A stretch of DNA of 64,000 bases. Source: Escherichia boydii. Its GTDB lineage: Bacteria > Pseudomonadota > Gammaproteobacteria > Enterobacterales > Enterobacteriaceae. The notes under the pieces were generated by a model that searched no databases, was not told the DNA's origin, and saw nothing but the letters and a program-made list of their open reading frames with translations. A program made the position numbers and the translations under genes. The stretch covers positions 868,001-932,000 of the forward strand of contig CP169086.1 in assembly GCA_041890495.1 (NCBI GenBank). Reading direction: 5' to 3'. This document shows, piece by piece, positions 53,269 to 64,000 of this stretch (its first letter is position 1; each line of letters begins with the position of its first letter).

Positions 53269-53751
53269 ATGAATGATAAAAAAATACAAATAGTTGACCT
53301 GCTTATTTCACATAGTCAAATAGTGTTACGATCCCGAGACTATGATGAAAAGCTGAGTCAGTGGGGAAAAGGCAATGTTTCTCAAGGTGCTGTTCTACAC
53401 AAGGATTATGTTATATTCGATCCATTACCAGAGGACGCGTTTGGAGCAAACGTCAATATCAAAATAGAGAATGCTTTTAAAATGGATGAAAATGCTCAGC
53501 GTTGTATTGTTGTGCCATTTTTCATTACGGATAAAGATAAGCTGCAAATCGCTTCTGCAACTGAGAAATTCGATTTAAATATAGATGTGAACGATAAGGT
53601 TTATTCACTCTTTTATGAGATTTGTGAAGGCGATGAAATTTACTATAATTTCACTCTTGTACCGGCAAAAGAAGCTATTGCTGCTAAGTTTTTGCTTGAT
53701 GACCCTTGGGGAGGAATAAAAGATCATCCTCTCAAAGAAGGGGTTTTTTAA
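53269..53751 (+). CDS. ComJ-like protein, probable orphan immunity
   Basis: 160-residue AT-rich protein that resembles ComJ, the inhibitor of the Bacillus competence nuclease NucA, in pattern: an early SHSQIVLRS strand, WGKGNVSQGAVLHKDYVIFD, and CIVVPFFITDKDKLQIAS. ComJ-like proteins serve as immunity partners of NucA/NucB-type toxin tips. No such toxin is next to it; the neighbouring Rhs tip is GIY-YIG and already has a partner. It is thus probably left over from a displaced Rhs tip. The ATG follows GAGGTAATGTA. Confidence 0.6.
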   Translation: MNDKKIQIVDLLISHSQIVLRSRDYDEKLSQWGKGNVSQGAVLHKDYVIFDPLPEDAFGANVNIKIENAFKMDENAQRCIVVPFFITDKDKLQIASATEKFDLNIDVNDKVYSLFYEICEGDEIYYNFTLVPAKEAIAAKFLLDDPWGGIKDHPLKEGVF

Positions 53752-53780
53752 ATTTAATACTAACCGGGGAGTTAATCTCG

Positions 53781-53814
53781 AAAAAAAATCCACGCCATGG
53801 CGTGGATTTTTTTT
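53781..53814. terminator. Bidirectional terminator between comJ-like gene and ychF
   Basis: A perfect 34-base inverted repeat: eight A, a GC-rich palindrome centred on CCATGG, and eight T. It gives an A-run/T-run hairpin in both directions and lies between convergent genes. It also marks the right edge of the T6SS region. Confidence 0.9.
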
Positions 53815-53827
53815 CATTCAAAACAAA

Positions 53828-54919
53828 TCAAACGTTGAAAAGGAAGTTCATCACATCGCCATCTTTCACGATGTAATCTTTACCTTCTGCACGCATTTTG
53901 CCTGCTTCTTTCGCGCCTTGTTCACCTTTGTAAGTGATGAAATCTTCAAACGAGATGGTTTGTGCACGGATAAAGCCTTTTTCAAAATCAGTATGGATTT
54001 TGCCCGCTGCCTGCGGCGCGGTTGCTCCAACCGGAATGGTCCATGCACGCACTTCTTTCACCCCAGCGGTGAAGTAAGTTTGCAGGTTCAGCAGTTTATA
54101 ACCGGCACGGATCACACGGTTCAGGCCCGGCTCTTCCAGCCCAAGCTCCTGCATAAACTCGTCACGTTCTTCGTCGTCCAGTTCGGCAATGTCTGCTTCA
54201 ACAGCAGCACAAACCGGAACCACAACAGAACCTTCTTTCGCCGCGATTTCACGCACCTGGTCAAGATATGGGTTGTTTTCAAAACCGTCTTCGTTGACGT
54301 TGGCGATGTACATTGTTGGTTTCAGCGTCAGGAAGCTCAGGTAACGAATAGCCGCTTTCTCTTCAGCGCTTAAATCCAGCGCGCGCAGCATACCTGCATT
54401 TTCCAACTGGGGCAGGCATTTTTCCAGGACCGCCAGCTCAGCTTTCGCGTCTTTATCGCCACCTTTGGCTTTCTTCTGTACGCGATGAATCGCACGTTCG
54501 CAGGTGTCGAGGTCTGCCAGCGCCAGTTCGGTGTTGATAACTTCAATATCGTCAGCCGGGTTAACTTTGCCGGAAACGTGAATGATGTTGTCATTTTCAA
54601 AGCAGCGAACAACGTGACCGATCGCTTCGGTTTCACGGATGTTGGTCAGGAACTGGTTACCCAGACCTTCGCCTTTCGATGCGCCTTTTACCAGACCGGC
54701 GATATCGACAAATTCCATGGTCGTGGGAAGCGTACGCTGCGGTTTTACGATTTCAGCCAGTTGATCCAGGCGAGGATCAGGCATTGGTACGACGCCTGTG
54801 TTCGGCTCAATGGTGCAGAATGGAAAGTTGGCCGCTTCAATACCGGCTTTGGTCAGCGCGTTGAACAGGGTAGATTTCCCGACGTTGGGCAAACCGACGA
54901 TACCGCATTTGAATCCCAT
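53828..54919 (-). CDS. ychF: Redox-regulated ATPase YchF (Obg-like)
   Basis: 363-residue OLA1/YchF family P-loop protein, which prefers ATP over GTP and binds ribosomes. The G1 motif GLPNVGKST is at 9-17, [16 protein letters not shown] forms G3, and a TGS domain ends the protein ([20 protein letters not shown]). It lies downstream of pth on the same strand as in E. coli, likely co-transcribed. From memory the protein equals E. coli YchF almost exactly. Confidence 0.97.
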
Positions 54920-55035
54920 GATTTAAATCACCTTAATATCTTAATAATCAATCTGTTATTGCTAACAGATTGCAGAAATGGAAATAACTTTGCCTATTAT
55001 ACACGGCACTCGGCAAAAATGCCGCAGACAACGAC

Positions 55036-55620
55036 TTATTGCGCTTTAAAGGCGTGCAATCGGTTCGTTGCTTTGGTCAAGCCATCTGTAAACCACATTT
55101 CAGTACAACGCGCCGCTTCGTCAATGGCTTCATCAATTAACTTCTGTTCACTAACAGGCGGTTTGCCTAACACAAAACCGACAACTTTATTTTTATCGCC
55201 CGGATGACCGATTCCGATGCGTAAACGGTGAAAGTTAGGGTTATTACCCAATTTACTGATGATGTCTTTCAGTCCATTGTGACCACCATGGCCACCGCCC
55301 AATTTAAATTTGGCGACGCCAGGAGGCAGATCCAGTTCGTCGTGGGCCACCAGAATTTCGTCCGGATTAATGCGGAAAAAACTGGCCATCGCCGCAACGG
55401 CTTTGCCGCTGAGATTCATAAATGTAGTCGGGACTAACAGGCGGACATCTTCGCCTCCAAGAGTGACTCGCGAAGTATAACCAAAGAATTTAGCCTCTTC
55501 GCGCAGCGGAGCGCGCAAACGCTCTGCCAGTAAGTCAACGAACCAGGCACCAGCATTATGTCGCGTTGCGGCGTATTCAGCACCGGGGTTCGCCAGGCCG
55601 ACAATCAATTTAATCGTCAC
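55036..55620 (-). CDS. pth: Peptidyl-tRNA hydrolase
   Basis: 194-residue enzyme that releases peptides from prematurely dropped peptidyl-tRNA. The catalytic set is present: Asn10 (GLANPG), His20 (RHNAG) and Asp93 (AHDELDLP), with [10 protein letters not shown] for tRNA binding. It is essential in E. coli and precedes ychF. The sequence matches E. coli Pth residue for residue as I recall it, unlike most proteins further left in the window. Confidence 0.97.
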
Positions 55621-55795
55621 GTTTTTTTGTCCTGAGTGTGTACATAACTGGCGCGTAGTTTACTGGTTGCGGCCCCGCTTGACAAAAAACTGCGTATCAA
55701 ATGCAGATAACGTAATAATTGCCTGAGTGGACTATTAGAAAGTCAAGGTGTTCAGGCGTTTATTTGTAAAGTTTTGTTGAAATAAGGGTTGTAAT

Positions 55796-55838
55796 TGTGA
55801 TCACGCCCGCACATAACCCACTGGGTGTTGTCTATACT
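55796..55838 (+). promoter_or_regulatory. Probable CRP-dependent promoter of ychH
   Basis: TGTGA (55796-55800) opens an imperfect CRP site centred at 55803.5. A TATACT -10 box lies at 55833-55838 with no clear -35. If transcription starts near 55845, the CRP site centre is at -41.5, the class II position. E. coli ychH is known as a CRP target; the right half-site here is poor. Confidence 0.5.
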
Positions 55839-55897
55839 TTACACATAAGGAAGAGGGGTATTCCCTGTTACAACCCAGAAAGTTCCGGAGGTGACAT

Positions 55898-56173
55898 ATG
55901 AAACGCAAAAACGCTTCGTTACTCGGTAACGTGCTCATGGGGTTGGGTCTGGTGGTAATGGTGGTCGGCGTGGGGTATTCAATCCTCAACCAGTTACCAC
56001 AGCTTGACCTCCCGCAATACTTTGCGCATGGCGCGATATTGAGCATCTTCGTTGGTGCGGTATTGTGGCTGGCAGGGGCTCGCGTGAGCGGCCATGAGGA
56101 AGTGTGTGACAAATACTGGTGGGTGCGCCACTACGATAAACGCTGTCGTCGCGACCAGCATAAGCACAGCTAG
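55898..56173 (+). CDS. ychH: Stress-induced membrane protein YchH
   Basis: 91-residue inner-membrane protein with two hydrophobic helices (about 9-30 and 43-62) and a basic, His-rich tail (WWVRHYDKRCRR). GGAGGTGACAT precedes the ATG. Residues 1-34 agree with E. coli YchH as remembered, while the rest differs at many sites (for example LDLPQYF and SGHEEVCDKY), so the gene appears mosaic. Linked to stress and biofilm in E. coli. Confidence 0.9.
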   Translation: MKRKNASLLGNVLMGLGLVVMVVGVGYSILNQLPQLDLPQYFAHGAILSIFVGAVLWLAGARVSGHEEVCDKYWWVRHYDKRCRRDQHKHS

Positions 56174-56194
56174 TGCTACGATAAAGAATACCGA

Positions 56195-56222
56195 AACGGC
56201 TCCCGAGGGAGTCGTTTTTTTT
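56195..56222 (+). terminator. Rho-independent terminator after ychH
   Basis: ACGGCTCCC pairs with GGGAGTCGT (one wobble) and is followed by a run of about eight T, just past the ychH stop. Confidence 0.88.
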
Positions 56223-56232
56223 GCATCAAAGG

Positions 56233-56263
56233 TTGACCCTCACGTAACGTAAGGCTCCAGAGT
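56233..56263 (+). promoter_or_regulatory. MerR-type promoter/operator
   Basis: TTGACC (56233-56238) serves as -35. CCTCACGTAACGTAAGG (56238-56254) is an imperfect dyad typical of MerR operators lying in a long spacer of about 19 bases. A weak -10 (CAGAGT, 56258-56263) follows. This fits autoregulation of the downstream merR. Confidence 0.68.
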
Positions 56264-56293
56264 GGCGACACTGGCAAAGAAAAAGGAGCAGTT

Positions 56294-57352
56294 ATGTTGA
56301 TTCAGGTGGGTGAGCTGGCGAAACGTGCAGGGCTCACCGTGCGGACATTGCACCACTATGAGCAAACAGGGTTGTTGCTGCCTTCTGCCAGAAGCGCGGC
56401 AGGTTATCGGCTTTACAACCTGGCGGATGTCCAGCGTCTGCACATGATCCAGGCGCTGGCAAAAGCGGGGCTGGAACTTGCTGAAATCAGGGATTTCCTG
56501 GAACAGGAGTCGCTGTCGTTAACCGAGTTACTCGATGCGCAAATCACGCTGCTGGATAAACAGCTGCGCAGCATGCATACGCTGCGCGACCGGCTGGTCG
56601 AACTGCGCACCGGGCTGCTCAACGATGCGACGCCGGATCTGGAATCCTGGCTAAAGACTCTGGAGTTAATGAATATGTACGATCGCTGGTTTAGCAAAGA
56701 TGAGTTACAGCAGCTGCCGTTTGCGGTGCAGAAGGATGCGCTGGCGGCTATCTGGTCAGGGCTGGTTGCAGAGGCCAACACGCTTCTGGAGCAACATATA
56801 CCCGTTACGGACCCGCGGGCGATGGACCTGGCGGCACGCTGGATGGAACGCCTGGAGCAGGACACGGCGGGCAAGCCGGAGTTTCTCACCCGGCTGAACG
56901 AAATGCACAGCGTTGAACCGCAGATGCAGGCGCAGACCGGTATCACGCCGGAGATGACGGATTACATCACGCGCGCGTTTGCGGAATCAAAGCTAAAAAT
57001 ATGGGGGAAGTATCTCACTGCCGAAGAGATGGCCTTTACCCGGGCACATTACTTTGACCGCATGATGGAGTGGCCGCCGCTGGTGGCGAAACTGCATCAG
57101 GCGCAGCGGGAAAATATCGATCCTGCCTCTGAGGCGGCGCAAAAGCTGGCTGAAAACTGGCTGGCGTTATTCCAGTCGTACGCGGGCACCAGTCCGGAGA
57201 CCCAGCAAAAGTTTCGCACCGCCATGCAGCAGGAGCCGCATCTGATGAAAGGAACATGGATGACGCCTGCCGTGCTTGAGTGGCTTCAGCAGGCGATTGG
57301 GGTGATGATGCAGAGACGTTTCTCTGCATCAGGCGGCTCACAGATCCGCTAA
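56294..57352 (+). CDS. MerR family regulator with TipAS domain
   Basis: 352-residue regulator. The N-terminal winged HTH is classical (LIQVGELAKRAGLTVRTLHH and YRLYNLADVQRLHMIQALAK), followed by a dimerisation helix (about 75-110). The C-terminal half carries TipAS-like ligand-binding helices, probably duplicated given the length; TipAS domains bind thiopeptides and other drugs. AAAGGAG precedes the ATG. Its 3' end overlaps the convergent dauA by 15 bases. E. coli K-12 has no such gene between ychH and dauA, as I recall. Confidence 0.85.
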   Translation: MLIQVGELAKRAGLTVRTLHHYEQTGLLLPSARSAAGYRLYNLADVQRLHMIQALAKAGLELAEIRDFLEQESLSLTELLDAQITLLDKQLRSMHTLRDRLVELRTGLLNDATPDLESWLKTLELMNMYDRWFSKDELQQLPFAVQKDALAAIWSGLVAEANTLLEQHIPVTDPRAMDLAARWMERLEQDTAGKPEFLTRLNEMHSVEPQMQAQTGITPEMTDYITRAFAESKLKIWGKYLTAEEMAFTRAHYFDRMMEWPPLVAKLHQAQRENIDPASEAAQKLAENWLALFQSYAGTSPETQQKFRTAMQQEPHLMKGTWMTPAVLEWLQQAIGVMMQRRFSASGGSQIR

Positions 57353-59017
57353 CGCGGCTTCACGGTTAGGATAAAAGGCAAGGCGTCCCGGGATCGGTTG
57401 AATGCCAGCGCGAGCCATAGTGCGCAGTGGCTGGAATTCCACGTTGCACACGCGCAGTTCACATCCCTCGGGCAGACGCTTCACAAAACGCTGGAACGCA
57501 TCAAGACCACCAGCATCAAGTACCGGAACGGCATCCCACTTCAGAATCACAATCCGTTTGCCTTCAAGACGTGACTCCAGGTCCGTGAATAAGCCTTCAG
57601 CAGCAGCAAAAAACAGCGGGCCAATAACGCGCAGAACCAGGACATCGTCTGGAACATCTACGACTACCGGTGCCAGGCGAGTCATACGTGCGATACGACG
57701 CATAAACAGCAGCGATGCCAGCACGATCCCCACGCTGATGGCAATAACCATATCAAACAACACGGTCAGCGACATGCACAGCAGCATGACGATGATGTCA
57801 TCTTTCGGCGCATGACGCAGCAAGTCGACCACTTTGTGCGCTTCACTCATGTTCCACGCCACCATCAACAGCAGGGCTGCCATGGCGGAAAGCGGCAGCC
57901 AGGAGAGCAGCGGTGCCAGTACCAGCAGGGCAAGAATAACCAGAATAGAGTGGATCACCGCCGAGATAGGGGACGTTGCCCCGGCACGGACGTTAGCGGC
58001 AGAACGCGCGATGGCAGCTGTAGCGGTAATACCACCAAAGAACGGAGCGATAATATTCCCCAGTCCCTGTCCAACCAGTTCGCTGTTCGCCTTGTGTTTC
58101 GTCCCGGTCATACCATCCAGCACCACGGCGCAGAGCAGAGATTCGATTGCGCCGAGCATTGCCATTGAGAATGCCGCAGGCAGCAGTGTGCGAATAGAAT
58201 CCCAGGTTAGCGTGAATTCTGAATTAGGCAGATCCCACGGCAGCACCAGTTGCGGCAGCAGTTGCGGAATACCGTTACCCTGAGAACCATCGGCCAGGAC
58301 GTAGTGGAATTGCGAACCGATGGTAGCAACATGTCCGCCGAGCAGGTTAACAATCCCCATCACCGCGCAACCAGCCAGCAAGGCCGGAAGGTGACCGGGT
58401 AAACGAATGCCCAGACGCGGCCAAAAAACAAGAATACCTAGCGTCACAATGCCAATGGCAGCATCACCCACATTAATGGTCGGCAGCGCCATAAATAATG
58501 CGCCGACTTTTTGTAGATAATGTTCCGGGACATGGGCCATTTGCAGACCGAGAAAATCTTTAATCTGCATGGTACCGATGGTGATCCCGATACCCGAGGT
58601 GAAACCTAAGGTGACGGAAACCGGAATATACTCAATCAGGCGACCAAAGCGTGCCAGACCCATCAGAATCAAAAAGATCCCCGACAGCAAGGTCGCAACC
58701 AGCAGTCCTGCCAGTCCAAACTGTTGCGACACGGGATAGAGAATTACCACAAATGCCGCAGTCGGACCGGAAACGCTAAAGCGTGACCCACCCGTCAGAG
58801 CAATGACAATCCCCGCAACAGCTGCGGTATATAAACCGTACTGGGGTGCCACACCACTACCAATAGCCAACGCCATCGCCAGCGGGATAGCAATAATCCC
58901 GACGGTTATCCCGGCAATCAGGTCACGGGTAAACCGTGCGGCAGTATATTTTTCTTTCCAGCAAGCGTCGATCAGAGCGCGGAAAGGCATCACATGTGAG
59001 GAAAATATTTTGTTCAC
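57338..59017 (-). CDS. dauA: C4-dicarboxylate transporter DauA (SLC26/SulP)
   Basis: 559-residue SLC26 transporter importing succinate and other C4-dicarboxylates, mainly at acidic pH. The membrane domain (about 20-420) has the family signature QYGLYTAAVAGIVIALTGGS, with FSVSGPTAAFVV. A cytoplasmic STAS domain follows (about 440-550; WDAVPVLDAGGLDAFQRF). Formerly ychM. It is transcribed alone and convergent with merR. The protein matches E. coli DauA nearly exactly from memory. Confidence 0.96.
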   Translation of the reverse strand: MNKIFSSHVMPFRALIDACWKEKYTAARFTRDLIAGITVGIIAIPLAMALAIGSGVAPQYGLYTAAVAGIVIALTGGSRFSVSGPTAAFVVILYPVSQQFGLAGLLVATLLSGIFLILMGLARFGRLIEYIPVSVTLGFTSGIGITIGTMQIKDFLGLQMAHVPEHYLQKVGALFMALPTINVGDAAIGIVTLGILVFWPRLGIRLPGHLPALLAGCAVMGIVNLLGGHVATIGSQFHYVLADGSQGNGIPQLLPQLVLPWDLPNSEFTLTWDSIRTLLPAAFSMAMLGAIESLLCAVVLDGMTGTKHKANSELVGQGLGNIIAPFFGGITATAAIARSAANVRAGATSPISAVIHSILVILALLVLAPLLSWLPLSAMAALLLMVAWNMSEAHKVVDLLRHAPKDDIIVMLLCMSLTVLFDMVIAISVGIVLASLLFMRRIARMTRLAPVVVDVPDDVLVLRVIGPLFFAAAEGLFTDLESRLEGKRIVILKWDAVPVLDAGGLDAFQRFVKRLPEGCELRVCNVEFQPLRTMARAGIQPIPGRLAFYPNREAALADL

Positions 59018-59102
59018 AATAATGTTTCATCCGTGAGCGCATCATCTGTCAACTAAATGGCAGGTGAAGGAGGCATAGGTCATACAAATGGATATTACAG
59101 AC

Positions 59103-59124
59103 AAAAAAACCCGCCGCAGCGGGT
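59103..59124 (-). terminator. Rho-independent terminator of prs
   Basis: Read on the minus strand, ACCCGC-TGCG-GCGGGT forms the hairpin (59109-59124) and is followed by seven T (59103-59109). It lies 18 bases after the prs stop. Confidence 0.9.
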
Positions 59125-59141
59125 CTTTGAGCCGGGTTCGA

Positions 59142-60089
<948 letters not shown>

Positions 60090-60239
60090 GAGAAGAACCT
60101 CAGGCATGCGTCCATTGGTGGAAAGAATCTGCCGAAAACTGTGCGGGCCAGGCATGATCCTTTCCAGGCGGTGTATTAAAGAGCGCGATGCAACGTCTGG
60201 AACAAGGTGACGTTGTCACCGAAACTCAGCTTGCCCGGC

Positions 60240-61090
60240 TTAAAGCATGGCTCTGTGCAATGGGGAAAGATTAGCGCCTTTCGCCACAAAGCCATTGAGC
60301 CATTCCGGGGCTTGCTCTAGCACCTGGCGGGCTTCAGACTCTGTATCAAATTCAGCAAAGACACAGGCCCCTGTCCCAGTCAGGCGCGACGGGGCGTATT
60401 CTAACAGCCAGGAAAGCACCGCATCAACCTCGCGAAAACGTTTTCTTGCGATAACCTCGCAATCATTGCTGAATTCACATTTTAGCAACGTTTCTATTGA
60501 CCTTTTTGGCGTATTGCGCGGGAGTTCAGGATCTTTAAAAATCACCGGAGTCGGAATACTTACACCAGGGTGCGCCACCAGATACCACTTCTCTGGCGGA
60601 TCCACCGGCGTTAGTATTTCACCAACGCCTTCGGCAAACGCGGCATGCCCCCGAACAAAGACAGGAACATCTGCGCCCAGCGTCAGCCCCATTTCCGCCA
60701 GCTCATCCATGCTTAGCCCGCATTGCCAGAGATGATTTAATGCCACCAGGACCGTCGCGGCATTGGATGAACCACCGCCGAGACCGCCGCCCATCGGCAA
60801 ACGCTTATCAATGCTGATATCCGCACCGCTTCCCGTCGGAAGACGCCCGCTGTCTGCCGCAGTTTTCATCAACAACCGCGCTGCGCGAACGATCAGGTTA
60901 TCTTCATGTTCCACGCCTTCAACGGGCGTTAACAGACGAATATCCCCATCGTCACGAAGCTCAATGCTGATGGTGTCGCCGTAATCAAGAAACTGAAACA
61001 GCGTTTGCAGCGTGTGGTAACCATCCGCACGCTGACCGGTAATGTATAAAAACAGATTAAGTTTTGCCGGAGAGGGCCACTGTGTCCGCA

Positions 61091-61091
<1 letters not shown>
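60240..61091 (-). CDS. ispE: 4-diphosphocytidyl-2-C-methyl-D-erythritol kinase
   Basis: 283-residue GHMP kinase of the MEP isoprenoid pathway; it phosphorylates the 2-hydroxyl of CDP-methylerythritol. The ATP loop PMGGGLGGGSSNAA is intact, and the N-terminal SPAKLNLFLYITGQRADGYH carries the catalytic Lys. The start codon shares one base with the lolB stop, so the two are translationally coupled, with prs following. Confidence 0.97.
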
Positions 61092-61783
<692 letters not shown>

Positions 61784-61927
61784 CTATGTTCAAGTTGTCT
61801 TAATTGCCAGAATCTAACGGCTTTCGGCAATTACTCCAAAAGGGGGCGCTCTCTTTTATTGATCTTACGCATCCTGTATGATGCAAGCAGACTAACCCTA
61901 TCAACGTTGGTATTATTTCCCGCAGAC

Positions 61928-63184
61928 ATGACCCTTTTAGCACTCGGTATCAACCATAAAACGGCACCTGTATCGCTGCGAGAACGTGTATCGTTTTCGC
62001 CGGATAAGCTCGATCAGGCGCTTGACAGCCTGCTTGCGCAGCCGATGGTGCAGGGCGGCGTGGTGCTGTCGACGTGCAACCGCACGGAACTTTATCTTAG
62101 CGTTGAAGAGCAGGATAACCTGCAAGAGGCGTTAATCCGCTGGCTTTGCGATTATCACAATCTTAATGAAGAAGATCTGCGTAAAAGCCTCTACTGGCAT
62201 CAGGATAACGACGCGGTTAGCCATTTAATGCGTGTTGCCAGCGGCCTGGATTCATTGGTTCTTGGGGAGCCGCAGATCCTCGGTCAGGTTAAAAAAGCGT
62301 TTGCCGATTCGCAAAAAGGCCATATGAAGGCCAGCGAACTGGAACGCATGTTCCAGAAATCTTTCTCTGTAGCGAAACGCGTTCGCACTGAAACAGATAT
62401 CGGTGCCAGCGCTGTGTCTGTCGCTTTTGCGGCTTGTACGCTGGCGCGGCAGATCTTTGAATCGCTCTCTACGGTCACAGTGTTGCTGGTAGGCGCGGGC
62501 GAAACCATCGAGCTGGTAGCGCGTCATCTGCGCGAACATAAAGTACAGAAGATGATTATCGCCAACCGCACTCGCGAACGTGCCCAAATACTGGCAGATG
62601 AAGTTGGCGCGGAAGTGATTGCCCTGAGTGAGATCGACGAACGTCTGCGCGAAGCCGATATCATCATCAGTTCCACCGCCAGCCCGTTACCGATTATCGG
62701 GAAAGGCATGGTGGAGCGCGCATTAAAAAGCCGTCGCAACCAACCAATGCTGTTGGTGGATATTGCCGTTCCGCGCGATGTTGAGCCGGAAGTTGGCAAA
62801 CTGGCGAATGCTTATCTTTATAGCGTGGACGATCTGCAAAGCATCATTTCGCACAACCTGGCGCAGCGTAAAGCCGCAGCGGTTGAGGCGGAAACTATTG
62901 TCGCTCAGGAAACCAGCGAATTTATGGCGTGGCTGCGAGCACAAAGCGCCAGCGAAACCATTCGCGAGTATCGCAGCCAGGCAGAGCAAGTTCGCGATGA
63001 GTTAACCGCCAAAGCGTTAGCGGCCCTTGAGCAGGGCGGCGACGCGCAAGCCATTATGCAGGATCTGGCATGGAAACTGACTAACCGCTTGATCCATGCG
63101 CCAACGAAATCACTTCAACAGGCCGCCCGTGACGGGGATAACGAACGCCTGAATATTCTGCGCGACAGCCTCGGGCTGGAGTAG
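61928..63184 (+). CDS. hemA: Glutamyl-tRNA reductase
   Basis: 418-residue enzyme reducing Glu-tRNA to glutamate 1-semialdehyde with NADPH, the first committed step of heme synthesis in the C5 pathway. The ATG at 61928 gives the standard N-terminus [20 protein letters not shown], which also holds the region used for heme-dependent Lon/ClpAP turnover. The catalytic Cys lies in [11 protein letters not shown], and the NADPH site is [16 protein letters not shown]. prfA follows after 41 bases, as in E. coli. The frame is open upstream to 61730, but without homology. Confidence 0.97.
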
Positions 63185-63225
63185 CAGTACATCATTTTCT
63201 TTTTTTACAGGGTGCATTTACGCCT

Positions 63226-64000
63226 ATGAAGCCTTCTATCGTTGCCAAACTGGAAGCCCTGCATGAACGCCATGAAGAAGTTCAGGCGTTGCTGGGTGAC
63301 GCGCAAACTATCGCCGACCAGGAACGTTTTCGCGCATTATCACGCGAATATGCGCAGTTAAGTGATGTTTCGCGCTGTTTTACCGACTGGCAACAGGTTC
63401 AGGAAGATATCGAAACCGCACAGATGATGCTCGATGATCCTGAAATGCGTGAGATGGCGCAGGATGAACTGCGCGAAGCTAAAGAAAAAAGCGAGCAACT
63501 GGAACAGCAATTACAGGTTCTGTTACTACCAAAAGATCCTGATGACGAACGTAACGCCTTCCTCGAAGTCCGTGCCGGAACCGGCGGCGACGAAGCGGCG
63601 CTGTTCGCAGGCGATCTGTTCCGTATGTACAGCCGTTATGCCGAAGCCCGCCGCTGGCGGGTAGAAATCATGAGCGCCAGCGAGGGTGAACATGGTGGTT
63701 ATAAAGAGATCATCGCCAAAATTAGCGGTGATGGTGTGTATGGTCGTCTGAAATTTGAATCTGGCGGTCATCGCGTGCAGCGTGTTCCTGCTACGGAATC
63801 GCAGGGGCGTATTCATACTTCTGCTTGTACCGTTGCGGTAATGCCAGAGCTGCCTGACGCAGAACTGCCGGACATCAACCCAGCAGATTTACGCATTGAT
63901 ACTTTCCGCTCGTCAGGGGCGGGTGGTCAGCACGTTAACACCACCGATTCGGCAATTCGTATTACTCACTTGCCGACCGGGATTGTTGTTGAATGTCAGG
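63226..64000 (+). CDS. prfA: Peptide chain release factor 1 (5' part, cut by window end)
   Basis: The first 258 codons of RF1, which reads UAA and UAG and triggers peptide release. It opens [19 protein letters not shown]. The GGQ catalytic motif is present ([13 protein letters not shown], about residues 228-240). The decoding PxT motif region falls at about 185-190 in the central domain. The frame is still open at base 64000, so the truncation is due only to the window. It is co-transcribed with hemA. Confidence 0.96.

Noticed and set aside
16476..53751. T6SS cluster as part of a prophage or integrative element
   Set aside because: No integrase, tRNA target, flanking direct repeats or transposase are visible; the cluster looks like a stable chromosomal locus with variable payload slots.
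63226..64000. Truncated prfA as a pseudogene
   Set aside because: The frame is intact up to the last base and lacks only what lies beyond the window.

Overview
The window looks like chromosomal DNA of an Enterobacteriaceae member close to the Enterobacter cloacae complex. The gene neighbours (emtA, ycgR, ymgE, treA and ychF-pth-ychH-dauA-prs-ispE-lolB-hemA-prfA) follow the order familiar from Escherichia and relatives. Most proteins in the first 53 kb are clearly enteric but diverged from their E. coli versions. No rRNA, tRNA, CRISPR array, transposase or phage integrase was recognised.

Region 1 (about 1-15.5 kb) is a mixed metabolic stretch: lytic transglycosylase EmtA, c-di-GMP effector YcgR with a clear FliA promoter, YmgE, a Fur-box TonB siderophore receptor, periplasmic trehalase, an AraC regulator divergent from a NepI-like exporter, a second-type GAPDH, a GlxA-type regulator, a desaturase plus PhnD-like pair, and a YdeP-like molybdoenzyme with a LysR regulator.

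Region 2 (about 15.5-53.8 kb) is a complete type VI secretion system (T6SS). After a 1 kb AT-rich control region come an SH3 lipoprotein gene and tssJ-K-L-M-tagF-tssA-B-C. A REP pair and hcp follow, then tagH-pppA-(unknown)-tagJ-tssE-F-G-clpV-ppkA, vgrG, eagR and rhs. All 13 core Tss components are present, and the PAAR tip is carried by Rhs. TagF, TagH, PppA and PpkA suggest threonine-phosphorylation control. Four AT-richer accessory spots hold likely payloads: (a) after hcp, a glycine-rich membrane-active effector with a two-TM immunity candidate; (b) after ppkA, an unrecognised protein overlapping a four-TM partner; (c) VgrG ending in a GH73-like glucosaminidase, followed by two exported proteins; (d) Rhs ending in a GIY-YIG nuclease tip with an Imm26-like partner, followed by an orphan ComJ-like protein.

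Region 3 (about 53.8-64 kb) holds housekeeping genes: ychF, pth, ychH, a TipAS-type merR, dauA, prs, ispE, lolB, hemA and a prfA cut by the window end. From memory, YchF, Pth, DauA, IspE, LolB and HemA match E. coli K-12 almost residue for residue. YchH departs from the E. coli sequence inside its own coding region, and the merR has no K-12 counterpart at this spot. This alternation suggests recombination with Escherichia DNA, or an assembly artefact, and should be tested by alignment.
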